Shown here piece after piece: positions 13,080 to 26,653 of a stretch of 64,000 nt of DNA. Each line of letters starts with the position of its first letter. Within the stretch, counting starts at the first letter, position 1. Source of the DNA: Watersipora subatra (taxonomy: Eukaryota; Bryozoa; Gymnolaemata; Cheilostomatida; Watersiporidae); contig NC_088712.1 of assembly GCF_963576615.1 (NCBI RefSeq), positions 7,818,541 through 7,882,540 on the forward strand. The letters run 5' to 3'. The position numbers and the translations under genes were made by a program. The notes beneath the pieces are model-generated. The model ran no database searches. It was given only the letters and a program-made list of their open reading frames with translations, and was not told the DNA's origin.

Positions 13080-14600
13080 TGATTACATGCTTATAAACTG
13101 CTTTGTTATCTAAAGTATAAATACTCAAATTTATTAAAGAGTATTGATGATTTATATTTATATTGTATATGTTTAAATCCTTTGGTAATGTCCCCATACA
13201 AACTGTCTTGGTTTGCCTACATTGACTTTTATGTCTATCATGCAAAGTCTAGCGCTCTAAATTGTTTGTACACTAGATATAATCGTCTGAGGCCACGCAG
13301 GCAAAGATAGGGCAAGTAGCACCACAATAAATAGTTGTTGGCACAATCTGTACTAAACCATAATATGACTACAAGTTTTGTTTTGGTCAATATCTGTTGT
13401 GCCGTCCATCTAATGCATTTCTATTACTTGCAGTAATTTTCAGCATCATATAAATAAATTTATTATTCAGGAAAGATTAATCTGCAGAATTGGTACCTTG
13501 GTCAGGAATTAAAATACTCATGATTTTAAAAAAATATAATTACCTTATTTGTTGTGTGGTAACTTGTCTCCGATCATTAGTATCCAGGTTCAATTATAGC
13601 ATTCTGGAAAAATAAATTCTAAATGTTTGCTTAATTAGCCTTGAAATTGTTCTGCTTACAACTGAAAGCCTCTAAAAGGTTTAATTGTAGTGAAAACATT
13701 ATCATGTATTGAATGTTTTGATTATCTTAATTTATACACCTTTATTTTTAAACACTTGCCTAATGTCTCTATACTTCCAGTTTTTGTTTGCCTACATCAA
13801 CTTTTATTTACACTGGTCTACTTCTAACTTTAAATTTGGTTTCAATGAGTAGTGTGACATAGCAATTTGAGGTCAAATAAGCAAATAATGAGCAAACATC
13901 AATGCAGTCGAGTAGCTAAAAGCAAAATTGGTATAAAACCATACAGGTTAATTAGGTACAAAAATATGTTTTCATTAAAATTAGGTTCATCTCTATTCGT
14001 TTTTGTATTATTCAGCATCATACAGATCAAATCATAAAAATAGGGATATAACTCTTAAATAAATCACAATTAAAAATATATATGTTATTGAGAACACGCG
14101 GTATTTTATCTACCAGTGTTAAGAATTCACGTTTTAAGTAACATTCTTAATTTTTCCTGCATAGTGGTGAGCTACACCTCACCTGAAAATTATTTCACTA
14201 TCATTCTAATTATGATCTCTATTTCTCTAGCGACCCGCAACTAATCGTGGTAATATCTTTAAGCACTAGCTACTTCCATTGATGAGTCAGTTTTGCTTTT
14301 ACTGCATTATAATTAGAGTTTTATTCAGCTACACTCACCAATATGAAGTAATCAGAGAAAAAAAGGTATTAATTTGTTTTATGTTTTAAGTACTTCTAAA
14401 CATAATTCATACTAAACTGTCAACTCCAGAAGAACCTCCACAAAAAGATTAAAGTTCTCACAATTAACCAATAAGCGTGTCTAAAAATAGTTATAGAGCC
14501 TTTTAAATCTAGTTAATCCTTACCACTGCTTATTTATCAGCTAACTGTTTTTTTTATAAATTCTTCTTATAGCTTTTTATTTAATTTTCAACCTCTGGGT
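13080..14600. other. No feature recognised
   Basis: AT-rich sequence without a convincing exon. A short stretch around 13,270-13,330 is an inverted match to about 37,860-37,920, so it is part of a dispersed repeat. Confidence 0.4.
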
Positions 14601-14813
14601 TGATTGTATTTATATTAGTATTACATTCAAGAAAATAGAAAGTAGAAAATTCTACATTCTTATCTTACCTTTTTGAGATAGCTGCTGTAGATAATTAATT
14701 AAGCCGATCTATATATTTTCTATGCATGTGTGGAATAGGTTTGAAGTTGTGTTAAAATGTGTGATTAAATATATATCAGCTCTTTTTGTAGCTGTTTGAA
14801 CAAGTGTTTATTA

Positions 14814-15015
14814 TAGTATAAATTATGTATTATATATCATATAGGGCCTATACTATTATATGTAATATTATATATAATATATAATATATATGATATATAT
14901 ATTACATATTATATAGACATATATTTTAAAATATATTATATATAATAATATTATTATATTATTATATTATATATAATATATTATATATAATATAATAAAT
15001 TATATTATATGTTAT
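14814..15015. repeat. TA-rich palindromic microsatellite
   Basis: Runs of TATAT/ATATA with many small inverted repeats, embedded in a member of the dispersed family described at 8,200-9,160. Confidence 0.85.
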
Positions 15016-15019
15016 AGTA

Positions 15020-15835
15020 TCTTTCTTATGAAAACATGATATAATAGATATCTGGTGGTTTATTTTCGCATTCCCTTTTTAAATTTTCATATCTTGTGAT
15101 AGCAGTTTGGTTAACTTGTTATTTATTTATAAAGTGCTTTTTAGCCTCAGCATTCTATTGGTTTATGGCTATTTCCACACCCTCCTACTGGTGAGGAAAG
15201 TGTGAGAAGAGTAATAAAGTCTATTTTGAAATACGTAGGCTTGTTTACTGAAAGTTTAATAACTGCTTTTTGATTTATTTCATTCCCTTTTCATACTTAC
15301 TAGAAGATTACTACTGATATATATTTTGGGATGGCAATATTTGATAAAAATAGGTGTGGATCAGCTTTGAAGTTTGTGTGTTAAAACATGTGATTAAAGA
15401 TATAACAGCTGACATTGGCATGATTTGAACAAATATTTAAAAACAAACTATCTTTTTACGAAGTCACGATGAAGTAGCTATTCAGTGCGTGATTTATGCA
15501 TTTCTTTTATAATTTTTTATACATGTAGTAGCTTGTTGTGGTATCTTTCTGGTTATCTTAGTTTCTACTTTTGAAGTGTTTTTAACCCTAGCATTATTTA
15601 GATTAATGGCTATTTTCACCACTTTGCTAGTGAAAAGTGTGTGGGAAGAGTAATTGTGTATATTTAAAACTACTTAAGCTTGTTTTTTGCCGACTCAATG
15701 ACTATTTTTTATTTAATTCAAATCCATCTAATGCCTACTATAAGATTGTTGTTGTATATGTTTAGCTGATCTGCATTCCATTCGCAACTTTTTATTGCAT
15801 TAAGGTTGTTTTTATCATACATGAAGGAATACATG
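15020..15835. repeat. Dispersed repeat family, two tandem members
   Basis: About 15,040-15,300 and 15,310-15,835 each align with 8,800-9,160: the 'tagatatctggtgg'-type motif, then 'gtttggttaacttgtta', then 'aagtgctttttagcc', then a run ending near a 'gttgttgtatatgtttag' motif. The tandem arrangement suggests local duplication. Confidence 0.65.
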
Positions 15836-16312
15836 TTTTGCTCATACCAAAATCAGTCACAGTTGTTTATTCCAAAACTCTTCGTGAGTTTGTGAGCTTT
15901 GAAGCTTTTTACATTTTCAATCCGTTTGAATTTTCTGGTGCTTTCCAGAATCTACAATTTTCTCGAAGACCAAGTTTACAAAGGAACCTGCTGATACAAA
16001 ATTACATATGTAGCAATTTTATTAAAGTATTGTTATAGTTTTATACTTACCGGTACATAGTTATTCACATATAGTGTACTGCCCTTTCAGAATGAGTTTT
16101 TTTGCAACTATAAACTTACCTAGGTTTTGTTTACATTTAATTGTTTGGCTATCAAAGTCTCCAGCAGTAGGCATTCCAAGATGCAGTGATCACACATATC
16201 TAATGGCGAATTGAAAAATGTATCTCATGCGTTACCAAACCAAGCAGACTGTTTGCACAAAATGTCAACTAACATATTAAAAAAGTCTTCATTCATCTTA
16301 CTGACAATGGAA

Positions 16313-17565
16313 CATACATGGATATCTTGCACTTCATTTCTAAATATGAATCTGAATCCCAGCCAGAATCAGTTTGTATTATGCTTATTCAGTATGATGG
16401 CGCTAAGTATATTGTTAGTGAGTAACGTCCTAGATGAGACTTACTGTTATGGGTGTATTTAATGAATAATTTGGGACATAATTTGAAACATAACTTTTTT
16501 CAGTTATAGATCATCAGCCTTATATACCGCACATAAAGTGGGTTTAGTTTAAAAAATTAATATCGCTATAAAACAATCAAATATCAAACAAGTACGAGGT
16601 AACTAGAAGTCTGACACTTTTACTCAATTGTTGAGCAACAGTTTGGTATTTCAAGCAACTTTGAGGTATTTTCTGGAGATGCGTTCTTTTCTGTTTAATA
16701 ATTTAAAGCAACTTTGTTTCAAGTGTAAATCGTATTTTATTTCCCTCTTTGTTATGGAAACAGACTTGCATTTGAGAACATAAAGTTGTCAGCCAGAAAA
16801 TGTTGTCAGGTGTGTAGATTTTTACAAATATATCAGTGCACTATAAAACCTAACTTGTCAGGTACGTCAAAAAATGGATCTCATATAATTACCCACTAGT
16901 TAATTTGCAATGCGTTACAGCGGCAGTCAGTAGATATTTACCAATGCAAACGTCTATAAGAATGACATGCGCAAGCAGAGGTAAGTCACCAAAAACCAGC
17001 CGGACTTGTAACTTTCTAAAGCATTGTAGCAGCTATCATACGGTAGATGAGTAACCGGTGTTCAAAAAACAAATATTAATAACACTTTTTCAGTTGGTTA
17101 TAAATATGGCTTATATCATTTTTTTATTATAGAAAGTTGCATATTATACAGCGTCACAAAAACATGCAGGTGCAAAATATTGTTGCACATAAAGGTGCAG
17201 CAATGCAAATGCCGAAGAAGCGCTAAAAGAGGGGTGCCCAACATGCTGGCAAAAAACAAAAGATTAAGATAGTCAAAGAGCCTGCAAAAAACAGCTTGCA
17301 GAAGATTGACTCATCTACACAGAAATACACTGCAAACACAATTCACCCAAAGAGTAGGCGAGCCAGCAAGCCTTTGAACCCTGAAAGAAACATAATTTGA
17401 TTAGCCTTTTATCTAACTGTAAAGTAAACAGCTAAGAAAGATAGCATAAGAAGAAGCATAAGAAGATAGCATAAGAAACATAGGTAAGTATACAAGCATA
17501 TTGTTATATTTCCTTCAGCAAGTATGTAAGCACTGCCACAATAATTGTTAGTTTAAAGAAAAGTA
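16313..17565. repeat. 1.25-kb direct duplication, copy B
   Basis: Partner of 11,261-12,535. The ATG frame with a hydrophobic stretch is at 16,307-16,462 and ends with the same residues (DETYCYGCI, stop) as the frame in copy A. A minus-strand frame that is open in copy A (11,531-11,743) has a stop in copy B, so that one is not conserved. Confidence 0.8.
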
Positions 17566-17569
17566 TTCT

Positions 17570-19110
17570 TTTCACAAGTCTGTTTGCAGCCTTCTCAACA
17601 AATTTTTGGTGCTATCCACAGTCAACAAAAATAACTGTTTGTTGTAATTCATTTGACTGAAATTGTATATTATATAATTATTGATATGATTATATAATAT
17701 ATAATTAATAATAAATAATATTAATAGTTTGTTGTAATTTATTTGACTGAAAACGATTATTGTCATAGCAGAGAGAATCTCATGAGTTTCTGTAGGCATT
17801 GGAGTCGAAGCATACGCTACTCATGTGTAGTACCTGCTTTGCTGGTCAGCAGCATGATGCTTTTGACTGGCTAACTAGCTCCTGTACTAATGTGGTACCT
17901 CATTTGTGTCACAGGCTTCTTGACTCTGACACCATCTTGGCTGCCGTTATAACTGTATCTAGTTTTGTGGAAAAAAAAGCCTGCTTTAGTTAGCTTGACT
18001 TTACTGACCTTTTCTGCTCTTTGCCTGTTTGTCACAAAATTTAGTAAAAGCTGTTTTTCTGGTATGTACGCTGTAGGTACAGTATGTAAAATGCATTCTC
18101 ACAAGATAACTAAACCTTTTTTGGTTTGGGAAATGTAGAGCGTTATGAAAGTTATTAAACATTTTGTATGCACAAGGGTCAGTTTCCACACAAGTGTGCA
18201 CTTGTTGGCAGGTTTTTTAAAATAATCTATTTTCACTTTTTGATAAATTAGCCTGATACGCTATTCTGCACATACATGGAAAAATTGCTATGGCTAACTT
18301 AAATGTGTAGTATACTGTATATAATCTTTGTTTCTTTACTGGTTTAAAAATTGAGGGCTTAATTTTCATTTACTTTCGTTTTACAAAATAATTTGCTTAA
18401 AAGCTTGAAAGTTTTACCTGAAATTGTAATTGCAACTCTTCACTAAGTTATTCAGTTCTTATGCTTATGCTTTACTGAGTCAAGTTACTGCCTTTAAAAA
18501 AATCACCATAAAAAATCTTGTTACTGACAAAATAACGCGACTTGACTAATTTCCATTTCTCCTCTTTAATACTCCGCTGCATGTAACATCTAACCAAAGT
18601 TTGTTTTGTCTAAGTTATAGTTGAAACGACTTAATACTTGAAGTAAAAGCATATGCCTTGGTGATAAAATTTTTAAACTCCTTTCCCTAATTTTTCTACA
18701 GTCTCCGTTAAAGAGCCATGTTGAATTACCTTGTTTTTCTTATAACACTCAATGGATACTACCTTGTAATAAAAACCTCATCAGTTGCTGAACAATGAGT
18801 AGTAATTGGACCATAAAAGTGCAGATGTAAAAAACAACTTACCAACTAAAAACTTGATTAAGCAAACCATAGCAATAACAAATTAAAAAATTGAAAAATA
18901 GAATGGGAAAAAAAAACGAACTGAAACCAGGTAATAAATCAGAAATGATGAGGATGAACTATTCTAAATGTGCTTTATAAGTTTTTTCACACATTTTTCA
19001 CAGTTAACTTTGATGACTTAAATGTATTTAATGTTGCTATGGTAACAAATAATCTGCAATCATCAGCTCAGAAAATTTTAAACAATCCTCACAAAGATAG
19101 TATTTTTAAA
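17570..19110. other. No gene recognised
   Basis: Contains a short AT tract (about 17,665-17,730) flanked by two direct copies of 'gtttgttgtaatt' plus 'atttgactgaaa'. The frames at 17,799-17,993 and 18,001-18,201 carry no recognisable domain and no supporting splice sites. Confidence 0.4.
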
Positions 19111-19114
19111 CCTG

Positions 19115-19250
19115 ATTGGTGATTGGACAAGAGGTGAAAATGTACATGAATCGTAAAATACTATTGGTTAGCTTACGATAGATAAAATTTTGAATATATA
19201 ATCTTTTGCCTTGTCTTTTTACATTTAATCTGACTTCAGAATCAGCAAAG
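19115..19250 (+). promoter_or_regulatory. Promoter and 5'UTR exon of copy 2
   Basis: GATTGGACAA at 19,121-19,130 is the same ten bases found upstream of copies 3 and 4. TATATAAT follows at 19,195-19,202. A putative 5'UTR exon ends at 19,250 with donor GCAAAG/GTTTGT. The next acceptor is ATTTTGCAG, with the exon from 19,449. The box-to-TATA spacing is longer than in copies 3 and 4. Confidence 0.55.
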
Positions 19251-19478
19251 GTTTGTTGATAAAAATGTGTCTAATCAATATTTACGTGTTAGGAGTGTGT
19301 TCTAAACTATGAAAGTAACTCTCGGAGTGTGTTAAATTAGCGCTGGAGTTGTGTAGGTTCCTTTTAATGTTTAATCACTATGTGCTTTAAAGTAGATATA
19401 GTATTTGACAAATGCCGTTATGGTAAATGAAAACAGTTCATTTTGCAGCTGTGATCACAAAGCAAAGTATCGAGTCAA

Positions 19479-20598
19479 ATGAAGTGTTTTGTTCCTTCTT
19501 GCTGTGATCAGCATTGGGTTTAATTTTGCTCAAGGTGAGTTCACATATACATGTAGTTAAACTTTCTAGCATTTTTGTATGCCTATGTTTCCATCTGTTT
19601 TATTTCTCTGACATATTAGACACACTAGCTTATGATAGCTATTTATCGGTTTTCACTTTACGAACATCTAATATAGATTAAATTTGATTGCTTTTGCAGA
19701 ATATTTGAAGCGAATGCATTTGTGCATGTAAAATTATATTGCTAGGACTGCTGCAAAGTTTATACCAACACAAAAAAACCTTTTATTTAGATTGAAAAAC
19801 ATGTGTAGGCTATATATAACGTTTGTGAAACCTAAAATAATTATTAAATAAATTTATGTAGTTTTATACAACAGCTTTTTGCTTGAAAAAAATTGATGGT
19901 GCATGATACACTAGCTCACAAACTTTGCATTTTGATAAGCGACAGAGTTACCGAAAAACTTACTTGTTTACATCCACTACCTTAATCAAATTATCACATA
20001 CAATCTAAACTGTTGTCTTGTACAACTCAAATCCTTTCCGTGAGACTTAAACCTTTAAGTTATTTATCTGAGAAGTTGTTTCCTAAACCTCAGAGTAATA
20101 TTTCACTTTCAACAAGATTGCTATGTTACGTTAGAAGCAGCTGTTTCTAATATTGTGGCATTTCTTCAAAGCAATGTAAAGCATAGAAGAATTGCACAAC
20201 ACCAATTTGTAACAATTTTTTATGATGCACTAGATAAAGGCAAAACAACAAATTTCATGCTGATTTCATTTTCAGCACAATCTCCTGCTCCTCCCTCACT
20301 ATGTCAGGTATCAGCAGATTGCGAGGGATTGCCATTCTGTGGTAGCCATTCTTCAAGAAGCTGTGTTTCAGGATTATGCCAATGCATCTCTTGCAGCTCT
20401 ATATGCACCAACCAAGTTAACTGCGAGAGATCACATCGTGTTGCACGAAACAACGTCTGCAGATGTCACAGGTGTCCGACTGATGGCCTATCGAGGTCAT
20501 GTCGCCAATACTGCAAAGAAAAGGGATGTAAAACTGGTTATATTGATGCACCAGGGCAGTGTGTTTGCAGAAAGTGTGAATATATACATCCAGTGTAA
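19479..20598 (+). CDS. 18-cysteine secreted protein, copy 2, with frameshifted signal exon
   Basis: The ATG (19,479) lies in an exon from 19,449 with a strong CAAG/GTGAGT donor after 19,534. From that ATG the frame stops after 14 codons. The frame that joins correctly in phase 1 to the mature exon, and that reads as a good hydrophobic signal peptide, is offset by one base and has no ATG; the coding part is 56 nt against 58 in the other copies. The mature exon (20,276-20,598, acceptor TTTTCAG) is intact and carries all 18 cysteines in the exact family spacing. It begins after a proline-rich stretch (SPAPP) and ends in EYIHPV. It is the most diverged copy. It could be a recent pseudogene, a sequencing error, or use another first exon. 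Confidence 0.7.
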
Positions 20599-20599
20599 T

Positions 20600-20605
20600 A
20601 TTAAA
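20600..20605 (+). terminator. Polyadenylation signal ATTAAA, copy 2
   Basis: ATTAAA begins two bases after the stop codon. A canonical AATAAA also occurs at 20,875-20,880. Either could serve copy 2. Confidence 0.4.
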
Positions 20606-20699
20606 GTTTACGATCTTTGTTATGACCCTTTGCAGTTGTAGCATTGGTCAGACCTTATTTTGTCTATGCAGACCTTTAATAGACTGCTTTCTCTTGTAT

Positions 20700-23146
20700 G
20701 GCCTTAAACTTGTTAAATACTGGATAATATTTTGATCTAACACTTGTGTTGTTATAATAATTTTTGATAGCAATTTTATTTAGTTTTTCAGCCTTGTAAG
20801 AACAAATACTTACCCAAACTATGTTTACATATCTGGGAAAGAACGCTTATTACAATATCTTTTAGAGTGGTTTAAATAAACCTTATAATTTGCATGCTTG
20901 TTAACAAAACTGCCTTTTTCTGCGGCATAACTTTCTAGTTTCTTATACATTGTGTAACTCAATTATTTGACTTTATGACATTTTCTCCCGCAATAAAACC
21001 GCATCATTATCATAACTTCTAGGCAGCTGTTCTATATATACAAAAGGCAACATATGTTGCTCCTACTAAACTACTTTGATTAAGAATGCATCAGAAGCAT
21101 CTTCCTTGTATAAATAGTAAAATTTCAGGTGTCACATTACTTGTTAAATGGGGGATTCATTTTGAATATTTTGTGATCACCATTTTGTGAATCATTTTGT
21201 GATCACCATTGCAAACAGAGACACAGTTGATAACTTAGCTTTTCCTTTTCTCTACTTTCTTAATTTATTATTACCTTTAATCCCTTTTTAGTGGTCTTTA
21301 TGTTTATTTAGTAAAAAGCAAACTAAAATTGAAACTCACACGCTGACTAAACCCAACTATTGTTTCTACACAAATCATCAAGACTTGTCAGCACAAGTGT
21401 TGAGCAAACTTAATGTGGTTTTCAAAATATAGCACAAAAACAATTTAGGCAGCAATATAATCAGGCCAGCAAATGTTTCTAAAAATAACACAAATGTAAA
21501 TTGGGCTGCAAGTCAACCCAACTACCATCAAACCTATTTGAATGACATTTATATTTGACTAATTTTATTTGACATTCTTAATTTTCACAAAACCCATAGT
21601 AGCAAATTATGATGAAAAAAGTGTTTACAAACAATGTACTAATCATGATTGGATTAGATCAATACCAACAAATTTGTTTTTTTGTTTTTGTTGGTATCTC
21701 ATACCTTACACATGTTTAGAGTTTGATGCAGCTGCACTTACAGGTGTGAAGTAATCAAAACCAACCAAGATATTAACTTGCTTTAGAAAGGCCTCTATAC
21801 ATAATTTATACTAAACTGGGAGCTCTAGATAAACCTCCGTAAAAATATTAAAGTTGTCACAACTAGCCAATAAAAGTATCTAAAAATAGAAAAAATGTAA
21901 AATCAGAAACAGTTCGGAAATAGTTAACTCGTACCACTGCTTATTTATCAGCTAGCTGCTGGTTTATTTTAATATTCTTCTTATACCTCTTTTAATTGGT
22001 TGTTGTACCTGCTTGAGTTATGTGATCTATATTTTTACACGATAAGATACTGTCAAGAGAGAAATGTTGTAATATTTAATTAAATATGAAATGCTTTGTC
22101 AATGGAGAAATTTTAAATTTAATATATTTATTTAATCATTTTACTAATTAAACAAATATATGAATAGTTTTGTTTTTGTTATAATAATTATTATAAAAGT
22201 ATTTGGTATTAAATAGTAATATAAATATGTATTGTGTTTGTGTTTCCATTGTGCGTAATAAAACTATGGTTCTATGGTTCTATGTGTAATGGTTAGCCTC
22301 TGGACCTTCCGCTTAATTAATAGTATTACATTAAATAAAAGTAATACATCATTTACTACGCTCTTTGTACCAGTGGAGAGAGATTGCCATTTTTCTTAGT
22401 TTTTCCAAGTTTCACAGGTCAGCGTTACCTGTCAAACAATTTACTTATAAATTGTGTTGACAAGTAACACGCTGTTTTAGCAAGGCTTCCAACACGGATG
22501 CTGTCCTAGCTTGGGGGGTTTTTCGTGCTGCCCTGTCATCACTTCCAAAACTGATGCAATCATATCTCCGCAGTCTGAGAGATTTATAGTTTGCAATACT
22601 AATGTATTCCTAGCTTGGCAGTTTATCACACTTTTGTTTTAGCATTACAATATCTGCGATGCCAGTTTTAGCGTGATTGATGCTTTCTGCAAAATTTCAA
22701 ACTTTCACACTTTTCAACCCTGGCAATACCTTTAACATCTGTGTTGATTTTGTTTATGTCAGCTGTTATTGCATTCCGAAAAATACCATTTATTTGCGTC
22801 GCAAAAATCTCAGAGAGCTTGTTGTGATAAAGATTTGTAGTCAAAGTGTTGCATTTGTTTGCATTCTCCCAAGTTAATAGTTGTTTGGTTAAAATTATAA
22901 AATTAACAAAATGCTCACAGCAAACTAAACATCTGAACATGCCTAACTTGCAACCTGATTCTGTGAACCTGTACTTTTTGGTTACAAAATTTAAAAAGAA
23001 AATATTTCCTATTGTTTTAATTTGCTCTTTTTTATTTTACATGCTTGAGCAAACACTTTGTTGTACACTGTGTTTTTACTCACTTGTATACAATGGCCAA
23101 GGTGTGTTGCAAAGATATATAAGTTTCCAGGATAAAAGTTCCAAAT
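20700..23146. other. No gene recognised
   Basis: AT-rich sequence. The overlapping ATG frames at about 22,668-23,178 have no domain-like features and no convincing splice sites. About 21,950-22,030 is a weak match to dispersed repeats (a 'cttatttatcagctagctg' motif also seen near 14,530). Confidence 0.35.
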
Positions 23147-23352
23147 CTGGCCATGTATCAAAGACTAAAATAAAGTAAAAAGCGAGTATTGAATGCTATC
23201 ACTAGAACATACACATAGAGAACTGAGCACCATTTGGTGGTTTCAAAGACTGGCCATGTATCAAAGACTAAAATAAAGTAAAAAGCGAGTATTGAATGCT
23301 ATCACTAGAACATACACATGGAGAACTGAGCACCATTTGGTGGTTTCAAATC
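23147..23352. repeat. Tandem duplication, two 103-bp units
   Basis: The units 23,147-23,249 and 23,250-23,352 are almost identical (for example 'atag' against 'atgg' late in the unit). This is a very recent local duplication. Confidence 0.9.
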
Positions 23353-23539
23353 AAAAGAGGAAAGATTATTTTGGCAAAAAATCTACCCGGCAAAGTGTTA
23401 AAGAAGAGGGCTAAAATTTAAAAAAGTCACTTTTTCTCTCTATCACAAGTTCCTTACCGTGTTTGTTTTCAGTCAGCCCTAGCTGATGATTTTAGTAGCA
23501 GTAACCCTGAGTCACTAAATCTTAAATAATGCAGGAAAA

Positions 23540-24720
23540 GTGTAAGTATTGGTATGTCTGAAAATTGTTATTATAAATACAAAGTACTACTAAAAAAACA
23601 AATTTTCTTTTAAAATATTGATTACCTTTTTAATAGAAAAGGCAACTGATACAAACTGTTTTTTTGGTAGTTGCTTTTTAAAAACAAAGAAATATAATAT
23701 TTCTGATGTGATTATTGTATGGTCAGCTTTTTGCAAGCACACTGAGGACCTGCAACTGAAGTTGCTGTTTTCGAATGTACAATTATAAATATCAAATATG
23801 GTAGTCACATGATTTGAAGGGATGTATAATATATATACCATGACAACCATGTGATGAAATCCTTTTGGAGTAAGAGTTTAAATAAAACAGCACTTCAATG
23901 ACATTGAAGAACCTTCAAAAAGTGTTATTGAGTATATTTGGCATACTTAAGGCTTTCATTGCTAATATAATAGCTTGCTGATGGTTTAACTTTACATTAT
24001 TAGCATACCTTTATGAGATGGCTGTTGCAGAAAAATGGTTAGTCTGATATATATCTGACATACATATATATATATACTTTTATGTAGGTGTGGAGTAGGT
24101 TTGAAGTTGTTGTGTTACAATGTGTGACTAAAGCTACCACAGCTGATCTTGCAGCTGTTTGAACAACGGATGAAACTCTGTTTGCAACGGATGAAACGTT
24201 TAATTTCTCCTTAGATGTTTTTACAATAAATATATATATAATTTTTGATAAAAGTTTCATGAGAGTTTTTTGCCAGTGTACTGAAAAAGTGTAACTTAAG
24301 TTGTAACTTAAGTTGTTGTTGACGAATGAACAATTATAGGTAAAAAATATGGTAGTCAAATGATTTGAAGGGATATCTCATATAGCTAACAAAACTCACC
24401 TAGAATAACAGTTTGAATTAAATAGCATTACACTGACATTGAAGAACATTTAAAAGTATTATTTAGCATATATAACATTTTAAATATTTTTATTGTTGAT
24501 ATAATAGTTATCTGGTGGTCTAATTTTGCATTCTTATCTTACCTTTTTGAGATAGCTGCTGTAGAAAACTAATTAGACTGATATATATATATATATATCA
24601 GTCTAATTAGTTTTCTATATATCTATTATATATATATATATATATTTTATATGTGGGTGTAGAATAGGTTTGAAGTTGTTGGGTTTGAACAAATATTTAA
24701 TCTGATATAGCTATATTTCA
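23540..24720. repeat. Dispersed repeat family, two members in tandem
   Basis: About 23,540-24,170 and 24,240-24,720 both align with 8,150-8,790. They keep the same order of motifs: the short minus-strand frame region, then 'gacattgaagaac', then 'gatataatag', then TA-rich DNA, then 'gtaggtgtggagtaggtt'. A perfect TA hairpin lies at about 24,565-24,620. Confidence 0.7.
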
Positions 24721-24810
24721 TATGAAAACTGATATAATAGCTGAAGGATAATAATAGGGAATATCAATAAAGCTGTAGGCCTAACCTACTGTAATGTATG
24801 TAATTTAACA

Positions 24811-25102
24811 ACAACAATAAGGAAATATGTTTATTATAACTCTGAAATTCAAAATTAGAAGTAAAATGGCAAGCTACTGTGTACTATACACAGTTTGAAA
24901 GTTACAAAGACTTGGTAACATATATAAACAGGTTTATATGTGTTTTGTATAGTTATTATACTTTAACGACTCTAAAAAACGATGGTTAAATTTATTGATG
25001 AGATTCCTTTACAACAATAATGAAATATGTTTATTATAACTCTGAAATGCAAAATTAGAAGTAAAATAGCAAGCTACTGTGTACTATACACAGTTTGAAA
25101 GT
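24811..25102. repeat. Direct repeat of about 90 bp, two copies
   Basis: About 24,811-24,903 and 25,013-25,102 share 'atatgtttattataactc' and the following 70 bases with few changes, about 201 bp apart. Confidence 0.8.
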
Positions 25103-26424
25103 TGGTTGTGTTGAATGTAGAATGGTTTTGATAACAAAATTTAACAGAAAGCAAGTATGAGCGTTCACGCGTCTGAAAGTTGTCTGCAAACTGAAGCAAA
25201 ATAAAAAAATGTTTTCGTCATAAAGGGGCGTTGTAGTTTGGCCCTAGCTTGTACATATCCACTTTGTGCAATCCACTGATTTTAAAAAACTATCAAGCAG
25301 TGTTATAGAACATATTTAATGTAGGAGAACTAATAATTTTAATTGCTGATATAATAGCTATCCAGTAGTTTATTTTTTCATCCCTAGCATGTTTTTTGTT
25401 GAGTTAGTTGTTGTAGACAGTTGGTTAACCTAATAGTTGTTTTGTAATGGTATTACTATTTGCAAATGTTGTCATGCGCCTCGGCTGACCTTTGGGTGAT
25501 TTGAACCAACATGTGATATAATACAATTATCTTTTTTACGAAAACACGATATAATAGTTATGTGGTGGTTAATTCTGCATTCCTTTTTTAAATTTTATAG
25601 ATTGTTGTTCTACGTGATTGGTCAACCTGATAATTACTTTAAATAGCTTTTTAAGTTCACAATTTGTTTGTTTCATGGGTCTTTTTCATTCAATACTGCG
25701 ATTGAAGAATTGAAGAATGTGTGGAAAGAATATTATTGCTTTATTTATTGCTGATCTAATAACTATTTCGGAAAAAAATGAAAGAACGACAAATAAATAC
25801 ATGAATCAGCACCAGTTCCACTCATACTCACCCTTTTTCAATATTCCTGATACATGCATCAGCTTTAAAGCTTCACTTTACTGCTTCAGTTAGAGAAGCT
25901 AAAATTTTATTAACAACAAGTTTCTAAAAAAATCTCGTGAGACACGATTATATATGGTGCAATATGATTTATACAAAACCTCTTATTATATCCTATTTAC
26001 TGGTATAAGTTCCTTTACATTCTTTCAGAATAGGTTTTGTGGAAATAGATCCTTACTTAACTTTCTCACTTTCTCACATAATACACAACCTGATTGTCGG
26101 CCTAGAATAACCAAATAAAACAAATATACGTTTATAAGTTATCCCGTTATATCCACCAATTTTATATTAACAACAGACTTATGGTAAACCTCTCATATGT
26201 TAACTTTGCATGATCGTGGTTTAGAGCCTTATTAAGTTTTTTGACAATGTGTTCATTTATATGTAGTTATACTGAATAACAACAGCTAAATAATAACAAT
26301 TGTTATTCACAAACCCTTATTATACTTGTTCCACTACTCACTAAAATCATATGCAAAAAAGAAAATCGCTATGTAATATTTCTTCTATAATATGTACTTT
26401 TTTGTTTATGCCAAAACTTGCTGC

Positions 26425-26490
26425 ATATGCTTGACTGCTACATCTGTGTTTGGACCTCTAAAACTAATTTTAATGTGTTATTCTGGCTAA
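26425..26490. repeat. Direct repeat of about 65 bp (partner 27,681-27,750)
   Basis: Both copies contain 'tgcttgactgctacatctgt' followed by 'gtttggacct'. They bracket the TA satellite and first long hairpin of this region. A related inverted match lies near 42,940. Confidence 0.75.
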
Positions 26491-26577
26491 GGCATACAGC
26501 TAGGAATGAATCAGTAATTGAAGCGATCACAGGTCGGCGCCATGTCTCAACGTTTTGGTAGTTGCTCAATTGACAAT

Positions 26578-26653
<76 letters not shown>

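Noticed and set aside
20155-20275. Upstream extension of the copy 2 frame
   Set aside because: It starts at GTG in intron sequence; the TTTTCAG acceptor and family comparison place the exon start at 20,276.
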